From contig CADCOV010000242.1 of assembly GCA_902803185.1 (NCBI GenBank), positions 1 to 6,756 on the forward strand: a DNA stretch of 6,756 nucleotides, read 5' to 3'. Positions 1-5,985 of the stretch are shown piece by piece. The notes beneath the pieces were generated by a model that had not been told where the DNA came from, ran no database searches, and saw only the letters and a list, made by a program, of their open reading frames with translations. Source of the stretch: an uncultured Eubacteriales bacterium. GTDB taxonomy: Bacteria; Bacillota; Clostridia; Peptostreptococcales; Anaerovoracaceae. Numbering within the stretch: position 1 is the stretch's first letter; each line of letters starts with the position of its first letter. A program made the translations under genes and the position numbers.

Positions 1-479
1 GCGACTTCGGATCCATCCAGAGTCCCCAGAACGCGTTCCTGCTGGGCCTGGGTCTGGAAAGCCTCCACGTCCGCATGCAGCGCCACTGCGAAAACGGCCA
101 GGCTGTGGCGGAATTCCTCGCCGGCCACCCGATGGTGGACTACGTCACCTATCCGGGCCTCCCGACGGACAAGTACTATGACATCGCCCAGAAGTACATG
201 GGCAACGGCGGCTGCGGCGTCGTCTCCTTCAACATCAAGGGCGGCCGCGCCGGCGCGGAGGCCTTCATGAAGCAGCTCAAGCTGGCGGCCATCGAGACCC
301 ACGTGGCAGACGCCCGCACCTGCTGCCTGAACCCGGCCACCTCCACCCACCGCCAGATGACCGACGAGCAGCTCGAAGCTGCCGGCATCCCGGCGGGCCT
401 CATCCGCATCTCCTGCGGCCTCGAGGACAAAGAAGACCTGATCGCCGACCTGGCCCAGGCCTTCGAGGCGTGCAAATAA
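1..479 (+). CDS. O-acetylhomoserine sulfhydrylase (MetY-type), C-terminal part; 5' end outside window
   Basis: The reading frame is open from base 3, with 158 codons visible, and ends in TAA at 477-479. The protein matches the C-terminal domain of the PLP-dependent Cys/Met metabolism enzymes. Seen near the left edge is a 'SPQNAFLLGLGLESL' stretch, then 'RMQRHCENGQAVAEFL', 'YPGLP', 'GGCGVVSF', 'NPATSTHRQM' and a final 'GLIRISCGLEDKEDLIADL'. The Arg in 'IRISCG' is the one that binds the substrate carboxylate in this family. The family makes homocysteine from O-acetylhomoserine and sulfide in the cytoplasm. The PLP-binding lysine lies upstream of the window. An ATG at 75 is internal, because homology continues before it. 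O-acetylhomoserine sulfhydrylase fits better than cystathionine gamma-synthase because of the 'MQRHCENGQAVAEFL' and 'ATSTHRQM' wording, but the missing half prevents certainty. A strong terminator follows, so it is not co-transcribed with the next gene. Confidence 0.88.
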   Translation, partial: DFGSIQSPQNAFLLGLGLESLHVRMQRHCENGQAVAEFLAGHPMVDYVTYPGLPTDKYYDIAQKYMGNGGCGVVSFNIKGGRAGAEAFMKQLKLAAIETHVADARTCCLNPATSTHRQMTDEQLEAAGIPAGLIRISCGLEDKEDLIADLAQAFEACK

Positions 480-492
480 CGAACCGATCTGC

Positions 493-526
493 AAACACCG
501 GTGCCGGATGGCGCCGGTGTTTTTTT
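493..526 (+). terminator. Intrinsic terminator of the sulfhydrylase gene
   Basis: Left arm 495-505 (ACACCGGTGCC) pairs with right arm 510-520 (GGCGCCGGTGT). This gives 11 bp with one G-U wobble and a GGAT loop, followed by T at 521-526. Upstream As at 493-494 can extend the stem. It starts 16 bases after the stop codon. Confidence 0.92.
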
Positions 527-624
527 CTGTAGTTACCGTTATGGCCTGCGGAGCCATTGCCCGCAGGGCGTTGCCGCACGGCACTCCCCCGCTCCCCCCA
601 ACAAAAGGATCACCCATACAGTTA

Positions 625-667
625 TGGAAAAATGACCCACCACCATGTATAGTGGTATTGATAATAT
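625..667 (+). promoter_or_regulatory. Candidate promoter of the acyltransferase-symporter operon
   Basis: The local base composition drops sharply in AT-rich 600-670 between GC-rich genes. The best pair is TGGAAA (625-630, 4 of 6 to -35) and TATAGT (648-653, 5 of 6 to -10) with a 17-base spacer. An alternative extended -10 is TGA-TAATAT at 659-667. An inverted repeat ACCAC (639-643) / GTGGT (652-656) overlaps the first -10 and could be an operator. Which -10 is used cannot be decided by eye. Confidence 0.35.
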
Positions 668-706
668 GCACGTACTGTAACGGCATTTCCGCGGAAAGGG
701 CGCAAG

Positions 707-1891
707 ATGGCAAAGACGCATCCAAGGATCTGGTCCCTGCTGGTCGGCCTGTGCCGGTCCACGCTGGGCAGGCGCTACGGCTACACCTGCGACAGCCTCA
801 AGGACGTCGAGGGGCCGTACCTCCTGCTCTGCAATCACAACATGGATATCGACCCGATCCTGCTGGGGATCGCCGCCGGCAGGCCGGTCCGTTTTGTTGC
901 CAGTGAGCACATCCTGCGGCGTCCTGCCGCCGCCCGCTTCATCACGGCGCTCTTTGACCCGATCTACCACCAGAAGGGCAAGCAGGGCCGCCGCACCGTC
1001 GTGGAGATGCTCCGCACCCTGAAGGAGGGCGTCTCCGTGGGCCTGTTCCCGGAGGGCAACCGCTCCTTTAGCGGCGTCACCGGTCCCTTCTTCGTCTCCG
1101 GCAAGCTGGCGAAGAGCGCCGGCGTCCGGGTCGTCACCTACCGCATCGAGGGCGGGTACCTCACCCAGCCCCGGTGGAGCACCGGCATGCGCCGGGGAAA
1201 GCTCTTCGGCAGGCTGATCCACGTCTATGAGCCGGCAGAGCTCAAAGCCATGTCCCAGGAGGCGGTGGACGCCGCCCTGAAGGCGGACCTCTTCGAGGAC
1301 GCCTACGCCACCCAGGCGCGGCTTGCGATCCCTTACGAGGGCCAGGACCTGGCCCTGGGGCTCGAGTCCACTTTGTTCCGGTGCCCGGCCTGCGGGAAGA
1401 TCGGCACCCTCAGGAGCAGCGGCGACACCCTGTCCTGCAGCTGCGGCCTGCGCCTGAGGTACACGCCGCTGGGGTACCTGGAGGACGAGAGCACCGGGGA
1501 GCGCCATACCGTCACGGAGCTGGACGCGGCCCAGCGGGAGGCACTGCACCGGATGATCGAAGGTGCGAAGCAGACCGAGGAATTCTTCTCCGACGCCGTC
1601 ACCCTGCAGCGGATCGGCGAAGGGCACCAGGTTGCGGAGGAACGCCGGGCCGTCCTCAGCGCCGCCAAAACCTACCTGGTCCTGCGGCCCACCGACGCGG
1701 GCGACGCGCCGCTCTCCGAGCCGCCGCGGTACCTCTCCTTCGAGCGGATGGAGGGCCTGGCCGTCTACTCCCGCAGCACCATAGTCGTCATGATGGAAGA
1801 CGGCACCCATTACGAGATCCGCGGAGACCTGAGCTTCTCCGCGCTGAAATATCTCTACCTGTATCAGTTCGTCACAAACAAGGAGTCATAG
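707..1891 (+). CDS. PlsC-like lysophospholipid acyltransferase with C-terminal zinc ribbon
   Basis: The 394-residue protein starts at ATG 707, with GGAAAGGG at 693-700 six bases upstream. Seen: acyltransferase motif I H-x4-D at His44/Asp49 ('NHNMDID') and motif III 'FPEGNRS' at 114-120 (Glu116, Arg119). These are the catalytic and phosphate-binding motifs of the glycerolipid acyltransferase (AGPAT/PlsC) family. By family knowledge such enzymes move a fatty acyl group onto 1-acyl-glycerol-3-phosphate at the inner face of the membrane. No clear N-terminal membrane helix is present. Bacterial PlsC is usually about 200-250 residues; this one carries about 170 more. The extra part begins with a zinc ribbon, C226-x2-C229-x14-C244-x-C246, followed by a roughly 150-residue tail that I do not recognise. 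The next gene starts one base after its stop. The fold is confident, but the exact acyl acceptor is not. It could act on another lysolipid, so no gene symbol is given. Confidence 0.85.
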   Translation: MAKTHPRIWSLLVGLCRSTLGRRYGYTCDSLKDVEGPYLLLCNHNMDIDPILLGIAAGRPVRFVASEHILRRPAAARFITALFDPIYHQKGKQGRRTVVEMLRTLKEGVSVGLFPEGNRSFSGVTGPFFVSGKLAKSAGVRVVTYRIEGGYLTQPRWSTGMRRGKLFGRLIHVYEPAELKAMSQEAVDAALKADLFEDAYATQARLAIPYEGQDLALGLESTLFRCPACGKIGTLRSSGDTLSCSCGLRLRYTPLGYLEDESTGERHTVTELDAAQREALHRMIEGAKQTEEFFSDAVTLQRIGEGHQVAEERRAVLSAAKTYLVLRPTDAGDAPLSEPPRYLSFERMEGLAVYSRSTIVVMMEDGTHYEIRGDLSFSALKYLYLYQFVTNKES

Positions 1892-1895
1892 TATG
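1881..1895 (+). promoter_or_regulatory. Ribosome binding site inside the acyltransferase 3' end; coupled start
   Basis: AGGAG at 1881-1885 lies in the last codons of the acyltransferase. The stop TAG is 1889-1891 and the next ATG is 1893-1895, seven bases after the AGGAG. This decides the symporter start and suggests translational coupling of the two genes. Confidence 0.8.
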
Positions 1896-3272
1896 GATTA
1901 TTCTGCCGCCAATGCCGCGCTGTGGAACCCGATCATGCAGATCGGCCTGATCGCCGTCATCATCCTTTTGGCCAATCTGCTCCGCCGCAGGATCCCGTTC
2001 ATCCGGAACACCATGCTGCCGGTGGCCGTGCTGGGAGGCTTCCTCCTCCTGGTCCTGAAGCTCGTCGGCATCGTCCACCTGGACCTGCCGTTCCTGGAGA
2101 CCCTGACCTACCACGGGATCGCCATCGGCTTCATCGCTTTGTCCCTGAGGGTGCCGGAGAACACCGCCGAGATGAAGCGGGACCGGGTGGGCCTCAAGAG
2201 CGGCGCCGTCATCGTGGGCTCCTACATGATCCAGGCTGCGGCGGGCCTCGTGATCACCCTAGCCCTCTCCTACACCGTGATGCCGGACCTCTTCAAAGCG
2301 GCGGGCATCCTGCTCCCGATGGGCTTCGGCCAGGGACCGGGACAGGCCAACAACATCGGCTCCTCTTACGAGTCCATGGGCTTCGTCGGCGGACGCTCCT
2401 TCGGCCTCGCCATCGCGGCGGCCGGTTACCTCTGCGCCTGCATCGTCGGCGTCATCTACATGAACTGGCTGGCGAAGAAGGGCAAGCTGCCGCAGGTGAA
2501 GCGCCACGACAAAACCGAGAAGGTGTCCCTCAGCATCTTCCAGCACGAAGGAGAGCTTCCGGTCTCCGAATCCCTGGACCGCCTGTCCATCCAGGTCTGC
2601 CTCGTCATCGCGGTCTACCTGGTGACCTACCTGCTGACCCGCGGCATCACCGGCGGCCTCGCAGCCGCGGCGCCGGGGGTCGCGAACATGGTGAACTCCC
2701 TGCTCTGGGGCTTCAACTTCATCATCGGCTCCGCCCTGGCCATCGCCCTCCGCACCATCCTGAAGAAGCTCCGGGCCGCCAAGGTCATGGAGCACCAGTA
2801 CCAGAACAACTACCTGCTGAGCCGCAGCTCCGGCCTGGCCTTCGACATCATGATCGTGGCGGGCATCGCCTCCATCGAGATCGAGGACCTCTCCGGCCTG
2901 ATGCTGCCGTTCATCCTGATGGTCATCGCCGGTGCGGTGGTCACCCTGATCCACCTGAAGTACGTCTGCGCGAAGGTCTACCCGGACTACTATTATGAGG
3001 GACTTCTCTCCATGTACGGCATGATGACGGGCACCATCAGCTCCGGCGTCCTGCTGCTCCGCGAGATCGACCCGCAGCTCAAGACCCCGGCCGCCAACAA
3101 CCTGGTGCTGGGCAGCAGCTTCGGCATCCTGTTGGGCATCCCGCTCCTGATCCTGGTCACCCTGGCCGCCAAATCCGCCTTGATGTGCTTCGTGACCTTA
3201 GGGATCATCGTCGTCTACTACCTGCTCCTTCTCGCCATCGTGAACAGCGGGCGGAAGCGGAAACAGTCCTGA
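1893..3272 (+). CDS. GltS-family sodium/glutamate-type symporter
   Basis: The protein is 459 residues and very hydrophobic, with about ten membrane segments, roughly at 12-30, 40-60, 101-127, 170-192, 231-249, 264-289, 312-330, 335-356, 405-427 and 428-450. It has two halves joined by a charged cytosolic-type loop at about 193-230. Each half has a glycine-rich, probably re-entrant segment: 'GFGQGPGQANN' at 144-154 and 'GMMTGTISSG' at 376-385. This two-fold layout is that of the glutamate:sodium symporter (ESS/GltS) family, which imports glutamate or related dicarboxylates with sodium. The first signature differs from the GGHGT-type sequence I associate with characterised GltS, so the substrate is uncertain. 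It lacks a signal peptide and ends in a basic tail 'RKRKQS'. It is the second gene of the operon with the acyltransferase, and a terminator lies 16 bases past the stop. The family is fairly secure, the substrate is not. Confidence 0.78.
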   Translation: MDYSAANAALWNPIMQIGLIAVIILLANLLRRRIPFIRNTMLPVAVLGGFLLLVLKLVGIVHLDLPFLETLTYHGIAIGFIALSLRVPENTAEMKRDRVGLKSGAVIVGSYMIQAAAGLVITLALSYTVMPDLFKAAGILLPMGFGQGPGQANNIGSSYESMGFVGGRSFGLAIAAAGYLCACIVGVIYMNWLAKKGKLPQVKRHDKTEKVSLSIFQHEGELPVSESLDRLSIQVCLVIAVYLVTYLLTRGITGGLAAAAPGVANMVNSLLWGFNFIIGSALAIALRTILKKLRAAKVMEHQYQNNYLLSRSSGLAFDIMIVAGIASIEIEDLSGLMLPFILMVIAGAVVTLIHLKYVCAKVYPDYYYEGLLSMYGMMTGTISSGVLLLREIDPQLKTPAANNLVLGSSFGILLGIPLLILVTLAAKSALMCFVTLGIIVVYYLLLLAIVNSGRKRKQS

Positions 3273-3288
3273 TCCTCAAGCTCATCCC

Positions 3289-3321
3289 GAGCAGGCATTT
3301 TCATTTGCCTGCTCTTTTTTT
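3289..3321 (+). terminator. Intrinsic terminator of the acyltransferase-symporter operon
   Basis: GAGCAGGCA at 3289-3297 pairs perfectly with TGCCTGCTC at 3306-3314 (9 bp, 8-base loop). It is followed by seven Ts at 3315-3321. Confidence 0.93.
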
Positions 3322-3330
3322 GCAGCTTAC

Positions 3331-3370
3331 AACAAAAAGCCAAATCAAAATGCAAAAACTAAAATCAAAA
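3331..3370 (+). repeat. A-rich 20-base imperfect tandem repeat upstream of a promoter
   Basis: Units 3331-3350 and 3351-3370 match at 15 of 20 positions and share CAAAAA and AAATCAAAA blocks exactly 20 bases apart. A-tracts lie at 3334-3338, 3347-3350, 3354-3358, 3361-3364, 3367-3370 and 3374-3377, just upstream of a TTGACT at 3393. This resembles an A-tract upstream activating (UP-like) or curved segment, although the tracts are not in strict 10-base phase. Confidence 0.5.
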
Positions 3371-3392
3371 CCTAAAATTTCATAGATCCGCC

Positions 3393-3422
3393 TTGACTTT
3401 TTGTGTTTTACTGGCGTAAACT
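3393..3422 (+). promoter_or_regulatory. Promoter of the AlbA_2-domain gene
   Basis: TTGACT (3393-3398, 5 of 6 to the -35 consensus) and TAAACT (3417-3422, 4 of 6 to the -10) are 18 bases apart. Transcription would begin near 3430, just before the ribosome binding site GGAGG (3433-3437), giving a very short leader. Confidence 0.55.
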
Positions 3423-3446
3423 TAAATCGTTCGGAGGAATAATAAA

Positions 3447-4907
3447 ATGACAAACGAAGAACTTCTGGAAATACTAAACGAGATCCGTAACAGTAAATGC
3501 GAGAACCGCACGCTGGAGATCAAAGCCGCTTCTTCCGGCTGTCCGAAAAGGCTCTATGATACACTTTCCAGCTTTTCCAACCAGGACGATGGCGGCATCA
3601 TCCTTTTTGGCGTAGACGAGGAGAATGACTACAGAGAGTGCGGTGTATATGACCCGCAGGATCTGCAAAAAAAGATCAATGAGCAATGCCTTCAGATGGA
3701 ACCGGTCGTGCGTCCTCTTTTGACTGTTGCGGAAAAGGGCGGACGTTTCTTCGTGTCCGCCGAGATCCCCGGTATCGATATCACGGAACGTCCCTGCTAC
3801 TATCAGGGAAGAGGACGGCTCAAGGGTTCTTTTATCCGCGTCGGGGACAGTGATGAACCGATGACGGAATATGAGATCTACAGCTATGAAGCATTTCGGA
3901 GGAAATATCAGGATGATATCCGTGCTGTTGCAAGGGCCTCTTTCTCCGTATTGGACAAGGGTCTTCTGGACGCTTATATCGCTCGCCTGAAAGCAGAGAA
4001 ACCGAACCTGAGCGCTTTAGCTGATAGCGAGATCTATGAGCTCATGAGCATCACCAGAAACGGGGAGGTCACTCTGACTTCCGTTCTGCTGTTCTGCAGA
4101 TATCCACAGGCCTTCTTTCCGCAACTCGACATCACTGCCATCGCGCTGCCGGGAGACAGGTTGGGGGAACTGGGAGGCGATGGAGAACGGTTTACAGACA
4201 ACCAGCGGATCGAGGGAAATATCCCGGAGATGCTCGACCGGGCAATTGCTTTTGTCCGCAAGAATATGAAAACAAAGACCATCATCCACCCGGACTCCGG
4301 GAGACGCGAAGACCGTACAGAATATCCTGTTACGGCAGTCAGAGAAGTGATCCTGAACACTCTCGTCCATCGGGATTACAGTGTGCATACAGAAGGAATG
4401 CCGATCCAGCTGCTGATGTTCCCGGATCGTTTGGAAATCAGAAACCCCGGCGGCATCTATGGCAGGATCCGCATCGATCAGCTGGGGAAGATGCAGCCGG
4501 ATACGAGGAACCCTGTTCTGGCCACCGCGCTGGAAGTGATGGGTCTGACAGAAAACAGATACTCCGGCATACCGACGATTCGAAGGGCCATGGAGGAAGC
4601 GGGACTGAAAGAACCGGTTTTCGCAGACGAAAGGGGAACATTCTCCGTCACCCTCTTTAACACTCCGAAGGAAGTATGTCATGATGCTGCGCCGCTAACA
4701 CCGGCGGAGCAGGAACTGCTGACCTTTCTGGAAACGCCGAGAACCAGGCAGGAGATCGCTGACCATCTGGGTATCGAGACAATCTCCTATGCGCTGCAGG
4801 CCTATGTGGCCCCACTGATCCGAAGCGGAATGGTCGAGATGACGATCCCGGAAACGCCGCGAAGCCACAAGCAAAGATATGTAAGGTGTCGTTCCGCCAG
4901 ACAATAA
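3447..4907 (+). CDS. AlbA_2 (Schlafen-like) / GHKL-ATPase / winged-helix putative regulator
   Basis: The 486-residue protein starts at ATG 3447, nine bases after GGAGG. Domain order: (1) about 20-140, AlbA_2 domain (formerly AAA_4), seen as 'LEIKAA' at 23-28, 'SFSNQDDGGIILFGV' at 42-56 and 'GSFIRVGDSD' at 127-136; (2) about 295-405, a RecG-C/HATPase_c_4-type GHKL ATPase module, with N-box-like Glu300 and Asn304 in 'REVILNTLVHRDY', then 'DRLEIRNPGGIYG' at 327-339 and 'RNPVLATALEVMGLTENRYSG' from 354; (3) about 425-483, a winged-helix segment, 'TRQEIADHLGIE', with a basic end. Proteins of this build are common putative transcriptional regulators in Firmicutes. Targets are usually unknown, and some sit in defence or mobile regions. 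No membrane segment or signal peptide is visible. It has its own promoter and a more AT-rich composition than the upstream operon. Regulation of the adjacent toxin/immunity remnant is possible, but nothing seen proves it. Confidence 0.82.
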   Translation: MTNEELLEILNEIRNSKCENRTLEIKAASSGCPKRLYDTLSSFSNQDDGGIILFGVDEENDYRECGVYDPQDLQKKINEQCLQMEPVVRPLLTVAEKGGRFFVSAEIPGIDITERPCYYQGRGRLKGSFIRVGDSDEPMTEYEIYSYEAFRRKYQDDIRAVARASFSVLDKGLLDAYIARLKAEKPNLSALADSEIYELMSITRNGEVTLTSVLLFCRYPQAFFPQLDITAIALPGDRLGELGGDGERFTDNQRIEGNIPEMLDRAIAFVRKNMKTKTIIHPDSGRREDRTEYPVTAVREVILNTLVHRDYSVHTEGMPIQLLMFPDRLEIRNPGGIYGRIRIDQLGKMQPDTRNPVLATALEVMGLTENRYSGIPTIRRAMEEAGLKEPVFADERGTFSVTLFNTPKEVCHDAAPLTPAEQELLTFLETPRTRQEIADHLGIETISYALQAYVAPLIRSGMVEMTIPETPRSHKQRYVRCRSARQ

Positions 4908-4941
4908 ACGATATGATCCCCGCTTATCAAAACGACCGGTC

Positions 4942-4972
4942 CCTTATTGGGCAGCCACATAAGGAAGTTTTT
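4942..4972 (+). terminator. Probable weak terminator after the AlbA_2 gene
   Basis: CCTTATTGG (4942-4950) pairs with CCA-C-ATAAGG (4955-4964) across a GCAG loop, with one bulged C at 4958. TTTTT follows at 4968-4972 after three bases (AAG). The stem is partly AU-rich and the T-run is short and offset, so termination may be partial. Confidence 0.45.
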
Positions 4973-4982
4973 AACTGAGTTT

Positions 4983-5008
4983 GGTGCAACCTTTTTCAGG
5001 GTTGCACC
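4983..5008. other. Perfect 9-bp hairpin at the edge of the toxin remnant
   Basis: GGTGCAACC (4983-4991) and GGTTGCACC (5000-5008) are exact reverse complements around an 8-base loop (TTTTTCAG). No T-run follows on either strand, so it is not an ordinary terminator. The deaminase-like reading frame becomes recognisable immediately after it (from about 5009). Confidence 0.5.
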
Positions 5009-5395
5009 TTAGGCAAATTACGCGCAGCAACTATTGATGCTGTTAAGAAAATGATTTCCAGTACGCCAGGCGGAAAGAAAAAGGCTATGGCGGTAGAGGC
5101 TTATGATAGTAAAACTGGGAAAATAGCCACATCTTTTGCAGGAGAAATCCCTAAAAAGATACATCCTGAACTACGAAGGAGAGCAGAGGCGATTGGTGGA
5201 TTAGGGTCTCACGGCTTAACGGAGCGAAATACAGTCGGAGTCTGTGCAGAATTTCATGTAGTCAATAGTTTGCTGCTTGGTGGTTCATAATGGAGCGATA
5301 TCCACTTGACTACCCCGATAAGGCCAAGAACGGGAACTGCAATGCCGTTCTGTGAAAACTGTAAAGCAATGTTCTCAGATATCATAGAAAAATAA
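5009..5395 (+). pseudogene. YwqJ-type deaminase toxin domain, truncated and with an in-frame stop
   Basis: The frame is open from 4979. It reads 'LGKLRAATIDAVKKM' from 5009, then continues past an ATG at 5051 to TAA at 5288-5290. The same frame, without a shift, carries on from 5291 as 'WSDIHLTTPIRPRTG', then 'AMPFCENCKAMFSDIIEK', to TAA 5393-5395. The combined product resembles the YwqJ-related deaminase domain found at the C terminus of secreted polymorphic toxins. Seen: a 'VCAEFH' motif (Cys at 5243-5245, Glu at 5249-5251) and a 'PFCENC' CxxC (Cys at 5351 and 5360), the expected zinc and catalytic parts. The TAA splits these halves, so the 79-residue product from 5051 cannot form a full site. 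No delivery or pre-toxin region lies upstream, and no convincing ribosome binding site precedes 5051. The natural substrate (nucleic acid or nucleotide base) is known only at family level. A sequencing error at 5288-5290 is the main alternative. Confidence 0.68.
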
Positions 5396-5408
5396 AGAGA
5401 TGACTAGT

Positions 5409-5846
5409 ATGAAATATAGTGAAATTGATCTTCAGTGCGAAGACATTATGTGGTTTGGAGTTGATAAAGATGGGCATATATTCGAGTGCACTTCTGGCGG
5501 AATTGGATGTGTTCCTTCTTTTGTCTGTAACAGCCGAGAGAATACGGAAAGTCTAATAGACTTTTTCCTCGAAACACTTGATTTCAGTACGAATGGGGCA
5601 TTATTAATTGATGATAATGATAGCCCTTTGGTGCAGGATTGCCGAACATTGGTGAAAAAAGGTATTTATTGCTTTGATGTTGCAATAGATGATGGACGTC
5701 CCGATGAATACAAAAAAATTGCCATACCAAACGATCCAATATTGCTGTCAGATCTTCCCGAGGACATTAAAAATCTGATGGCAGCACATGTGGTGCCTGT
5801 TGATGTGAAATCTTCTATGTATATCAGGGTCCCGCACGCATATTAA
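5409..5846 (+). CDS. Small acidic protein, putative immunity protein for the deaminase toxin
   Basis: I chose ATG 5409 (145 residues, starting 'MKYSEIDLQ') because AAAGAG at 5394-5399 is nine bases upstream. An in-frame ATG at 5400 would abut that site and add three residues. I cannot name a family. Seen: a soluble protein with no signal peptide or membrane helix, strongly acidic (26 Asp/Glu against 12 Lys/Arg). It has an N-terminal beta-rich 'IMWFGVDKDGHIFECTSGG' (13-31), a likely helix 'ENTESLIDFFLETL' (44-57) and a C-terminal 'YIRVPHAY'. Small acidic soluble proteins directly downstream of a toxin tip are typical immunity proteins that bind the toxin in the cytoplasm. The start lies 13 bases past the end of the deaminase remnant. 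The gene is intact, AT-rich compared with the flanks (21 of 60 G+C in 5401-5460), and no clear promoter of its own is visible. Confidence 0.7.
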   Translation: MKYSEIDLQCEDIMWFGVDKDGHIFECTSGGIGCVPSFVCNSRENTESLIDFFLETLDFSTNGALLIDDNDSPLVQDCRTLVKKGIYCFDVAIDDGRPDEYKKIAIPNDPILLSDLPEDIKNLMAAHVVPVDVKSSMYIRVPHAY

Positions 5847-5861
5847 GATAGATTATGACTA

Positions 5862-5901
5862 AAAAGCGGATGAAGGTCTTGTTTGCTCTTCATCCGCTTT
5901 T
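5862..5901. terminator. Bidirectional terminator between convergent genes
   Basis: AAAAGCGGATGAAG (5862-5875) and CTTCATCCGCTTTT (5888-5901) form a perfect 14-bp stem with a 12-base loop. The plus strand ends in TTTT and the minus strand in TTTTT, so the hairpin can serve both the immunity-like gene and the convergent transglutaminase-like gene. Confidence 0.87.
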
Positions 5902-5936
5902 ACTTTACTGTGCCTTATTAGATTGTTTCCTTATAT

Positions 5937-5964
5937 GGCTGTCCCTTAGGGCCGGCCGCTTTTT
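5937..5964 (+). terminator. Possible second, GC-rich plus-strand terminator
   Basis: GGCTGTCCC (5937-5945) pairs with GGGCCGGCC (5949-5957) with one mismatch and one G-U. The loop is TTA, and TTTTT follows at 5960-5964. The GC-rich stem is unlike the AT-rich DNA to its left and may belong to the older chromosomal backbone. The 3-base loop and mismatch make it uncertain. Confidence 0.35.
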
Positions 5965-5985
5965 GTATACATATGATTCTGTTCA

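Noticed and set aside
545..567. Hairpin CCTGCGG (545-551) / CCGCAGG (561-567) as a terminator or riboswitch
   Set aside because: It is a short 7-bp stem with a 9-base loop, no T-run and no further conserved-looking structure.
539..1810. Long minus-strand open frame (423 codons) antisense to the acyltransferase gene
   Set aside because: It is rich in Gly, Ala, Pro, Arg and Gln with no recognisable motif, typical of an antisense shadow in GC-rich DNA. The plus-strand gene has catalytic motifs and a ribosome binding site.
1922..2998. Plus-strand 358-codon open frame inside the symporter gene
   Set aside because: It is an out-of-frame shadow dominated by Arg, Pro, His and Gly. The overlapping symporter frame has clear membrane helices.
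3185..3385. 66-codon plus-strand open frame over the symporter 3' end and terminator
   Set aside because: It runs through the terminator hairpin and an A-rich intergenic stretch, and has no ribosome binding site or protein-like pattern.
4017..4682. Minus-strand 221-codon open frame opposite the AlbA_2 gene
   Set aside because: No motif or start signal was seen, and the plus strand carries conserved AlbA_2 and GHKL motifs.
5280..5300. Frameshift as the cause of the broken deaminase
   Set aside because: Codons before and after TAA 5288-5290 are in the same frame, so this is a nonsense codon and not a frameshift.
5306..5311. TTGACT as a -35 element for the immunity-like gene
   Set aside because: No -10-like hexamer occurs at a suitable distance, and it lies inside the deaminase coding remnant.
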